From NCBI GenBank assembly GCA_020216785.1, contig JAIWNO010000303.1, positions 1 through 11,943 on the forward strand: a DNA stretch of 11,943 nucleotides, written 5' to 3'. A program made the translations under genes and the position numbers. A model generated the notes under the pieces. The model did no database searches and was not told where the DNA came from. It worked only from the letters and a program-made list of their open reading frames with translations. The number at the start of each line of letters is the position of its first letter. Position 1 is the stretch's first letter. The stretch comes from Desulfomonile sp. (GTDB lineage: Bacteria; Desulfobacterota; Desulfomonilia; Desulfomonilales; Desulfomonilaceae). Shown one piece after another: positions 6,839-11,943 of the stretch.

Positions 6839-9490
6839 TCAGGAGCCGGCATTCTGTTCCGGAGCGCAGGCAAGCACTCTGTCGAGGTCGTAGTCCCCTG
6901 AGAGGAAGCTCTGGGCAAGCGCGTCGATGGTTGCGTCGCAGTGCATGAGCATGTCCATCTGACGGGTGAATTGGAGCATCCTTCCGACCATGTCGAGCTT
7001 TTCTTCGGTGATGGCCCGTTCGTACTTGTAGAACCGGGCATCTACACGGTCTTCGCGGACTTCGACGACAAACTCCAGCGCCTGGAAAATCTGGGCAATA
7101 GCTCGGGCGCGACGGTTCCTGCGCACCTCGTCGGCAGCGCCGCCTTTGAAAGAAAAGGTAATGTAGTTTTTGCTGACAGTATCTCCGCAATAACTGTCCA
7201 GCACGCTGTAATGGTACCCTATACGAGAGCTGAAATTGAGATACTTGTCCGCTATGATTGCGTAGCTGCGGTCACCAAATCTTTCCGCGACGCTATTTGG
7301 CTGGAACATCTGCTCCCGCATGACGGAAAGAAATCCGCCGAGATCGATGGGCCGCGGCCCTCGCATATGCGTACCGACGAGGAGCATACCCTTCAGGAGC
7401 GCCTTCATGGGGATCGACGAGATATTGTCCACTGTGATACGGGAGGAAAAAGCCGAGACATCCTGCAGGCCGCCACCCAAGTCGATTATGTGGAGGTCGA
7501 GCGGGATCGGCGCTACGAGCTTCAACGCGCCGCCTTCAGCGTTGTCGGAGACCATGTCGCTGATCTGAAACATCTCCCGGTACGACAGCTCGTGCACTAA
7601 CCGCATCAAGTCGTGGATGGTCTCACAGTGTTCTGCCGTGAAGTTGGGAGAGCGCGGATTCACCAGATGAAGCGGCACGATGACGTCGGCCACTTTTCGG
7701 AGCGTTTGGAACACAGGTGAGTCCTTCATGAGCGATTCCCTGGTTCGCTGGAGGCCCATCAGCTCTTCCACTTTGCCTAGGTAGACTCTCCCGGAGTACG
7801 CATCCACAGTGACGTCCGCGCCCGGCGGAATACCTGCGAAAGCGACCTTGGCGTCCAGAATCGTCGGCACGCCGAATTCTCTGGCAAGCGACGCCATGTG
7901 CCCGGTGATGCTCCCGGTATCGGTTACGATCGCACGCGCCTTTTGCATTACAAGGACATACTCAGGCGTGGAATGCCTCGCCACGAGGACAGCGCCCTCG
8001 GGAAAACCAAGGAGATCTTCTTGCGAGTGAATATGCGCTGCGGGTCCGTAACCGACACCGGGAAATGCGATTACCCCACGTTCCACCACCAACGGATAGC
8101 CTTCCACTATAGGGAACGTCTTCTCGTCAGCCTTCTGGAGGCTCTCCAGGTGCAGCGGGCGGGTTTGGAGGACGAGAAGCCGTTCGCTTGGATCAAGCGC
8201 CCACTCGATGTCCTGAGGGTAATTGTAGTGACGCTCCAGGTTCAGCGCATATTCCGCCAGGGTCCGAATCTGCTCGCGACTCAAACACGGCACGTGTTGC
8301 TTGCTTTCATCCACGGGAAGCTCGCTCAGGCCGCCGGTTGGATTAGCCACAAGTTGGACGGGTTTGGCGGACACTCTGGATTCAATAAGCGTGAAGTCGA
8401 GGTCCTTGGACACGACATACATGTCGGGTGTGATGACGCCGTCCACAGCGTACGGCCCCAGGCCCCACACCGCGGTAACGACGATGTTGTCCTCGATCGG
8501 GTTGAACGGATGTCGCGTGTAAATCACTCCGCTTGCCACTGATGGGACCATCTCGATGCACGCGACGCTCATGGCAATATCTTCGTCCCGCAGTCCTTTG
8601 TTGAGGCGGTACGATATGGCGCGAGGAGTGTAGAGACTCGCCAGGATCAACTTGTAGGTGTCGATGATCCTGTCCCGGGTCACGTTCAGAACCGATAGAT
8701 ATTGCCCCGCGTACGACAGCTCGCTGTCCTCTCCGATGGCGCTGCTGCGAAGGGCCACGCGAGGCTGACCGTTTGTTAATGCATCAATTCCGCGAGCACG
8801 CGCGGCCATCTCGTCGTACGCTTGGAGGATGGTTTTTTGCAGTTCCTCCGGCACGGGGGCGGTAATGATAAGTCGCTGGATTTCCTCACTGACTTGATTA
8901 ACCGCCATTGGGTCTCTGACGTCAAGATCCATCCTTTTGCGGTTGATCTCGTCAATCAAGTCGTTGCGCTCCAAGAAGAATTGGTACGCTCGCGTGGTCA
9001 CCGCAAAGCCTTCGGGAACCGGAACGCCCACACGATTGCGCAGTTCGCCAAGGTTGGCGTTCTTTCCGCCTACCCAGTCCACCATGTCCCGGGTGATCCG
9101 CGAATACGGCAGGACCCATTCAGAAACGGGCAGTTCCTTCCTCTTCCCCAATTCCTCTTTGATTGCCTCGTTGAGCCGGTCGACAACCCCAAAGAGTGAG
9201 GCGTATCTGTGGCCGGACAAATCGTCGAGACTCTTCACCATGCGAAGAGCGTGGAACAGCGCCCGCGTGGACTGGGATCTCACGTACGACATGCCGAAAA
9301 CTTCCTGGCCGCGAAGTTTTTCCTCGAGATCGGTGATGATGTTGAGCAATTCGGTGTTCGAGGCGAGAAGGTCCTTGAAGCAGGTATATTTGAATCTGAA
9401 AAGCCTGGACACTTGCTCCCGACGACGGGCACGATCGCTATGTTTCCACGATCGAATCTTATCCAGGAACTTGGTAATAGCCTTATGCAT
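6839..9490 (-). CDS. PEP synthase/pyruvate phosphate dikinase-like protein with atypical C-terminus
   Basis: An 883-residue protein. A charged helical N-terminal region of about 130 residues precedes an ATP-grasp nucleotide-binding domain: GGKNANLGEL (141-150), RVALRSSAIGEDS (244-256), GVIYTRHPFNP (321-331) and the QDIEWALD motif (426-433). The phosphohistidine swivelling domain follows, with His531 in TGSITGHMASLAREFGVPT. In PEP synthase this histidine carries phosphate from ATP to pyruvate. The usual C-terminal TIM barrel that binds PEP/pyruvate is not recognisable: no GSNDLTQ-type motif is present. Residues 590-883 instead contain EHCETIHDLMRLVHELSYRE and LHIIDLGGGLQD. I recall this pattern from uncharacterised PEP/pyruvate-binding proteins of sulfate reducers, so the acceptor may not be pyruvate. 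The ATG at 9490 is preferred: upstream in-frame codons run into the sigma-54 promoter at 9570-9585. Confidence 0.9.
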   Translation of the reverse strand: MHKAITKFLDKIRSWKHSDRARRREQVSRLFRFKYTCFKDLLASNTELLNIITDLEEKLRGQEVFGMSYVRSQSTRALFHALRMVKSLDDLSGHRYASLFGVVDRLNEAIKEELGKRKELPVSEWVLPYSRITRDMVDWVGGKNANLGELRNRVGVPVPEGFAVTTRAYQFFLERNDLIDEINRKRMDLDVRDPMAVNQVSEEIQRLIITAPVPEELQKTILQAYDEMAARARGIDALTNGQPRVALRSSAIGEDSELSYAGQYLSVLNVTRDRIIDTYKLILASLYTPRAISYRLNKGLRDEDIAMSVACIEMVPSVASGVIYTRHPFNPIEDNIVVTAVWGLGPYAVDGVITPDMYVVSKDLDFTLIESRVSAKPVQLVANPTGGLSELPVDESKQHVPCLSREQIRTLAEYALNLERHYNYPQDIEWALDPSERLLVLQTRPLHLESLQKADEKTFPIVEGYPLVVERGVIAFPGVGYGPAAHIHSQEDLLGFPEGAVLVARHSTPEYVLVMQKARAIVTDTGSITGHMASLAREFGVPTILDAKVAFAGIPPGADVTVDAYSGRVYLGKVEELMGLQRTRESLMKDSPVFQTLRKVADVIVPLHLVNPRSPNFTAEHCETIHDLMRLVHELSYREMFQISDMVSDNAEGGALKLVAPIPLDLHIIDLGGGLQDVSAFSSRITVDNISSIPMKALLKGMLLVGTHMRGPRPIDLGGFLSVMREQMFQPNSVAERFGDRSYAIIADKYLNFSSRIGYHYSVLDSYCGDTVSKNYITFSFKGGAADEVRRNRRARAIAQIFQALEFVVEVREDRVDARFYKYERAITEEKLDMVGRMLQFTRQMDMLMHCDATIDALAQSFLSGDYDLDRVLACAPEQNAGS

Positions 9491-9569
9491 CTTCGAGTTC
9501 CCACGCGGCGAGAGGCTGGAGCTTCGCAAAAAGTGAAACTTTGAGCGCTGTGCGATTGAGCGGAAAGAA

Positions 9570-9585
9570 AGCAACAACCGTGCCG
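9570..9585 (-). promoter_or_regulatory. Sigma-54 promoter of the PEP synthase-like gene
   Basis: On the minus strand the sequence reads CGGCACGGTTGTTGCT, one base off the consensus TGGCACG-N4-TTGCW. GG (9584-9583) and GC (9572-9571) are separated by exactly 10 bases. Transcription would start near 9559, giving a leader of about 69 bases to the ATG at 9490. A sigma-70-like TTGACA also exists on this strand (9625-9620), but its best -10 partner is poor and spaced by 19 bases. Confidence 0.8.
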
Positions 9586-9692
9586 TTCAGGAAGATTTGA
9601 CTGCTCGAGGTCCCGGTCATGTCAATGCACGAATTGTACGCATATCATAACTCATTGTATCTTCATTTGGAGACGGACGCCCGCGCGCAGGG

Positions 9693-9730
9693 AAAAAATA
9701 CCTGAAATCCTGATTGAATGGGTATTTTTT
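9693..9730. repeat. Inverted repeat AAAAAATACC / GGTATTTTTT with 18-base spacer
   Basis: Two perfect complementary 10-base arms (9693-9702 and 9721-9730) stand in the divergent control region. The right arm is shared with the next palindrome (9724-9746), so only one of the two pairings can form at once in single-stranded nucleic acid. As DNA they may be spaced operator half-sites. The region lies upstream of both sigma-54 promoters and so outside their transcripts. Confidence 0.6.
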
Positions 9731-9746
9731 ACAGAGTGTAAAAAAT
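9724..9746. promoter_or_regulatory. 23-base perfect dyad between the divergent sigma-54 promoters
   Basis: The arms ATTTTTTACA and TGTAAAAAAT flank GAG, a 10-base perfect dyad in otherwise GC-rich DNA. Its centre (9735) is about 128 bases upstream of the -12 element of the permease operon promoter and about 164 bases from that of the PEP synthase-like gene, both in range for an enhancer site. It is a strong candidate operator for a dimeric regulator; the identity of that regulator is unknown. Confidence 0.6.
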
Positions 9747-9758
9747 GCTGACAGGAGA

Positions 9759-9775
9759 TCGGCAGCTGATGCCGA
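9759..9775. promoter_or_regulatory. Inverted repeat TCGGCA / TGCCGA, 5-base spacer
   Basis: A 17-base dyad with 6-base perfect arms, the same arm and spacer sizes as the dyad at 109-125 in front of the kinase cluster. Its centre lies about 96 bases upstream of the -12 element of the promoter at 9850-9866. It could be an activator site. The two dyads share architecture but not sequence, so binding by one protein is not established. Confidence 0.3.
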
Positions 9776-9849
9776 CCCGAAAGGGTACAAGGTCATGGTA
9801 TGCAGACAGAGATATTTCCGGAAAGGCTCCTGCAGTGACGACGCTACTG

Positions 9850-9866
9850 TGGCACGCGATATGCAT
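9850..9866 (+). promoter_or_regulatory. Sigma-54 promoter of the permease operon
   Basis: The sequence TGGCACGCGATATGCAT matches the consensus except for A in place of the first T of the -12 block. GG (9851-9852) and GC (9863-9864) are separated by exactly 10 bases. The -12 block lies within a 10-base palindrome ATATGCATAT (9859-9868). Transcription would begin near 9876, about 68 bases before the ATG at 9944. It points away from the sigma-54 promoter at 9570-9585. Confidence 0.8.
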
Positions 9867-9943
9867 ATTCCTACATCGGTCGTTGACGCACAAATGTGTA
9901 CCTCAAGTGCTGAACGTTACTCGAAGAAGGGAGGTCCCCGCTC

Positions 9944-10243
9944 ATGAGAACGGTCTACCTGGGATTATGCGCCCTTGTGGCCGCGATAGTCTCTCTCTTT
10001 CCCGATCCGGCCGTCGCCGCAGGAGGCGGAGCGGAAATGCTTGTCGTAGTCGCCGACAAACGGATGGTTGATTCGGAGATCACCAAGTACTTGCTGGACG
10101 TATACAACGTCAATCCTTTCCTCATGGGAGTCTGGTGTACGATACTCACCGCGGCATTGGGGGTTACGCTCGGATTCCTTACCGACCAGATCATGAAGCG
10201 AACGGGGATCGACCTCACGTCCCGCAAAATCGTCGAGCATTAG
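9944..10243 (+). CDS. Small membrane protein of the permease operon
   Basis: A 99-residue protein. It begins with a signal-like hydrophobic segment (about 4-26, ending in PAVAAGGG) that may be cleaved. A soluble stretch of about 30 residues follows (VVADKRMVDSEITKYLL), then a membrane helix at about 57-80 (NPFLMGVWCTILTAALGVTL) and a basic tail. I do not recognise a named family. GGGAGG lies 9 bases before the ATG. The TauE/SafE-type permease follows after 30 bases, and the conserved order suggests an accessory subunit or assembly partner. Being the first gene behind the sigma-54 promoter fits co-expression. Confidence 0.85.
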   Translation: MRTVYLGLCALVAAIVSLFPDPAVAAGGGAEMLVVVADKRMVDSEITKYLLDVYNVNPFLMGVWCTILTAALGVTLGFLTDQIMKRTGIDLTSRKIVEH

Positions 10244-10273
10244 GCCCTCAGGCAGGACAAGGAGGTTACCGAT

Positions 10274-11302
10274 ATGGACTGGTTATACATGTATATGCCC
10301 ATAGCCGGATTTGACATATTCTGGCCGGGGCTTGTGCTGATCGGATTTTCGGTCGGCGTTATCGGCGGTTTTTTCGGAATGGGTGGCGCATGGATGGTCA
10401 CGCCGGGGTTGAACATTCTGGGTTTCCCTATGGCATTCGCCATCGGCTCGGACATCGCTCACATCGCGGGCAAGTCAATGGTGTCTACTTTCAGGCACTC
10501 CAAGTTTGGCAACGTTGACTATAAACTGGGCGTAGTAATGGTCATCGGAACGGTGATCGGTATAGAGGTCGGCGCTCAGATCGTCATGTGGTTGGAAGCG
10601 CTCGGCAAGGTGGGGCCGGTCGTGCGCTGGGTGTATGTGGGTGTGTTGCTCCTCATCGCGTTCATGGTGTTTTACGACTACCGCAAGGCGGTCAAGGCAA
10701 GGGCAAGGGGAGACGTGGGCGAGCGCGGTGCCGAAGGTATCACGTGGTACCGGACGCTTCACAAAATCAAGATCCCTCCGATGATGCATTTTCGCGTGGC
10801 GGGAATTTACTGCTCGGCGTGGCTTCCGATCTTCGTGAGCTTCCTTACCGGTGTGCTCGCGGGTTTTCTGGGAATCGGCGGCGGGCTGCTCCGTATGCCG
10901 GCGCTGGTGTATCTCGTCGGATGCCCGACACACATCGCTGTCGGAACCGACCTGTTTGAGGTTATGATATCCGGCCTCTACGGCACATTCACTTACGGTG
11001 CAAAAGGCCGCATCGAGATGTGGGCCGTGTTCGTGATGCTTTGTGGTGCGGCGATCGGCGCTCAGTTTGGGACAGTGGCCACCAAGTACGCTAAAGGATA
11101 CGGGATTCGTGTTGCCTTTGGCTTGGCGGTTCTCGCCTGCATGATTTCCATCATCCTCAAGCAATTTAAGTACGACATGTCTGCAACGGTTCTCATCCTG
11201 GGAGCAGTGGGCGCCATAAGCCTCTACATCATCATCATTATGGTAAGGGGGGCCGCCCAGGAATTGCGGGAAAAGAAGGAAGCGCAACAACTAGCTGCTT
11301 GA
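10274..11302 (+). CDS. TauE/SafE (TSUP) family anion permease
   Basis: A 342-residue polytopic membrane protein with the two-fold repeat of the TSUP family. The first repeat has GVIGGFFGMGGAWMVTPGL (28-46) followed by AIGSDIAHI. The second has GVLAGFLGIGGGLLRMPAL (193-211) followed by AVGTDLFEV. About eight membrane helices are visible, with a cytoplasmic-looking basic loop at about 136-168 (RKAVKARARG). Relatives export sulfite or sulfonate-derived anions, or move sulfoacetate, thiosulfate or acetate-like anions, so the substrate is open. Sulfite or a related sulfur oxyanion is a reasonable guess in a sulfate-reducer-like genome. AAGGAGG lies 8 bases before the ATG. It is flanked by two small envelope proteins in one apparent operon. 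Confidence 0.92.
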   Translation: MDWLYMYMPIAGFDIFWPGLVLIGFSVGVIGGFFGMGGAWMVTPGLNILGFPMAFAIGSDIAHIAGKSMVSTFRHSKFGNVDYKLGVVMVIGTVIGIEVGAQIVMWLEALGKVGPVVRWVYVGVLLLIAFMVFYDYRKAVKARARGDVGERGAEGITWYRTLHKIKIPPMMHFRVAGIYCSAWLPIFVSFLTGVLAGFLGIGGGLLRMPALVYLVGCPTHIAVGTDLFEVMISGLYGTFTYGAKGRIEMWAVFVMLCGAAIGAQFGTVATKYAKGYGIRVAFGLAVLACMISIILKQFKYDMSATVLILGAVGAISLYIIIIMVRGAAQELREKKEAQQLAA

Positions 11303-11338
11303 CTCGAACAGGATACGGATCACTCGATGGAGATATCC

Positions 11339-11674
11339 ATGAAAAGAAAGCTCATTTATATCACGATGGTTCTTGCGCTCATGGTCTGCCTGTCCGTTCC
11401 TGCGATGGCGGCCGAGGTGGTCCAGGGTAGGACCATCACTTATGACAAGGACAAACAGCTCTTAACCATCGAAGAATACGACACAACGAAAACGAAGGAA
11501 CACCCGTACGGTCGCGGCACAGGCAAACAAATGACATTCAACCTTGCCATCGCGCTCATTGGAGCGACGCCCGATCCCGGCAACATAGTGAGGATAGCCT
11601 ACCAAGAGAAGGGGGCTGAGAAGATCGCTGTCAGGGTCATGAACGTCACGAAACAGGACCTCATGAAGAAGTAG
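11339..11674 (+). CDS. Small secreted (periplasmic) protein of the permease operon
   Basis: A 111-residue protein with a classic Sec signal peptide (MKRKLIYITMVLALMVCLSV then PAMAA, cut expected before EVV). The mature part of about 87 residues is mostly polar and beta-rich in appearance (GRTITYDKDKQLLTIEEYDT; RIAYQEKGAEKIAVRVMNVT) and ends in KQDLMKK. It has no cysteines or obvious metal motif. I do not recognise a named family. The ATG at 11339 has GGAG 6 bases upstream; an ATG at 11327 in the same frame is less well placed. It lies 36 bases after the permease stop and may bind the transported anion or stabilise the complex. Confidence 0.85.
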   Translation: MKRKLIYITMVLALMVCLSVPAMAAEVVQGRTITYDKDKQLLTIEEYDTTKTKEHPYGRGTGKQMTFNLAIALIGATPDPGNIVRIAYQEKGAEKIAVRVMNVTKQDLMKK

Positions 11675-11699
11675 CGAAGACACCTCGGCGATCTTCAAT

Positions 11700-11742
11700 A
11701 GGTCGCGTTTCCCTCGTTCGGCTGTCGCGAGGGACGCGACCT
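11700..11742 (+). terminator. Strong hairpin after the permease operon
   Basis: AGGTCGCGT (11700-11708) pairs perfectly with ACGCGACCT (11734-11742). CCCTCG (11711-11716) pairs with CGAGGG (11728-11733) after a two-base bulge, leaving an 11-base loop. The 15 paired bases begin 26 bases after the operon's last stop. No T-run follows, so it is better read as an mRNA 3'-end stabiliser or an imperfect terminator. Confidence 0.5.
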
Positions 11743-11786
11743 CTGTGTCAACCGAGGGCGGCGAGGCCAATCCCGTCCTTTGTTCT

Positions 11787-11822
11787 GATGTGTCCGGGTC
11801 ACTCGCGCAACCCGGACACATC
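11787..11822. repeat. Perfect 13-base inverted repeat (second hairpin)
   Basis: GATGTGTCCGGGT (11787-11799) and ACCCGGACACATC (11810-11822) are perfect complements around a 10-base loop. A short CATTTG follows on the + strand and only weak T/A tracts flank it. It may be a terminator working in either direction, an operator or a dispersed repeat. Eight bases beyond it is a separate 12-base perfect palindrome, CGACACGTGTCG (11830-11841). No gene is supported from 11675 to the window end. Confidence 0.55.
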
Positions 11823-11943
11823 CATTTGACGACACGTGTCGCTTGTTTGAACAGGTACTGGTATGAGGGTATCAGCGAGCCGGACGTATTTGCAGGCGGG
11901 TCCGGCCTCGCCATGGCTTCGACCGGACATTCGGATCATACCA

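Noticed and set aside
10475..11290. A 271-codon open frame on the - strand opposite the permease
   Set aside because: It is rich in His, Arg and Asp in a way typical of antisense shadows, has no recognisable motif, and is covered by the TSUP coding region.
11462..11914. A 150-codon open frame on the - strand across the secreted protein gene and the hairpins
   Set aside because: Half is antisense to the secreted protein and the rest runs through both hairpins; no motif or good ribosome site supports it.
11863..11943. Open frame on + from an ATG to the window edge
   Set aside because: Only 27 codons are visible, with a weak ribosome site and no motif. It cannot be told from chance without the sequence to the right.

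Overview
The window looks like a chromosomal segment of a GC-rich, anaerobic deltaproteobacterium (Desulfobacterota; a sulfate reducer or syntroph such as the Syntrophobacterales/Desulfomonile group). This is an inference from gene content: NtrB-type histidine kinases with stand-alone receivers, a PEP-synthase-like protein of a kind I associate with this group, a TauE/SafE permease operon, sigma-54 promoters and typical dispersed repeats. No rRNA, tRNA or other marker confirms it.

Layout. (1) 1-4007, + strand: a sigma-54 promoter (188-203) precedes a two-component cluster in the order kinase, receiver, kinase, receiver (HK1 269-1927, RR1 2142-2549, HK2 2606-3583, RR2 3588-4007). HK1 has a periplasmic Cache-like sensor. 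HK2 has only a short two-helix membrane anchor. Both receivers lack an output domain. (2) 4008-4477: no gene; a degenerate repeat, a C10T6 tract and nothing else firm. (3) 4478-5461: a zinc-ribbon SAM-dependent methyltransferase. (4) 5476-6624, - strand: a graveyard of toxin-antitoxin and IS pieces. It holds an intact PIN-domain toxin (vapC-like), the C-terminal stub of its antitoxin, a truncated IS3-type OrfA joined to that stub, and an in-frame fusion of the front of a DUF433 antitoxin to the back of a DUF5615 toxin. (5) 6839-9490, - strand: an 883-aa PEP-synthase-like protein with ATP-grasp and phosphohistidine domains and a non-canonical C-terminus. (6) 9491-9943: a divergent control region with a sigma-54 promoter facing each way and several inverted repeats between them. 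(7) 9944-11674, + strand: a three-gene operon of small membrane protein, TauE/SafE permease and small secreted protein. (8) 11675-11943: hairpins and no convincing gene.

How it may fit together (inference): three sigma-54 promoter matches, each with the exact GG-N10-GC core, stand 55-69 bases in front of the sensor-kinase cluster, the PEP-synthase-like gene and the permease operon. This suggests one sigma-54 regulon in which the kinases and receivers sense a signal, an enhancer-binding activator encoded elsewhere drives the promoters, and the output is a phosphotransfer protein plus an anion exporter with two small accessory proteins. The methyltransferase and the toxin-antitoxin/IS debris lie between the two blocks and look unrelated.
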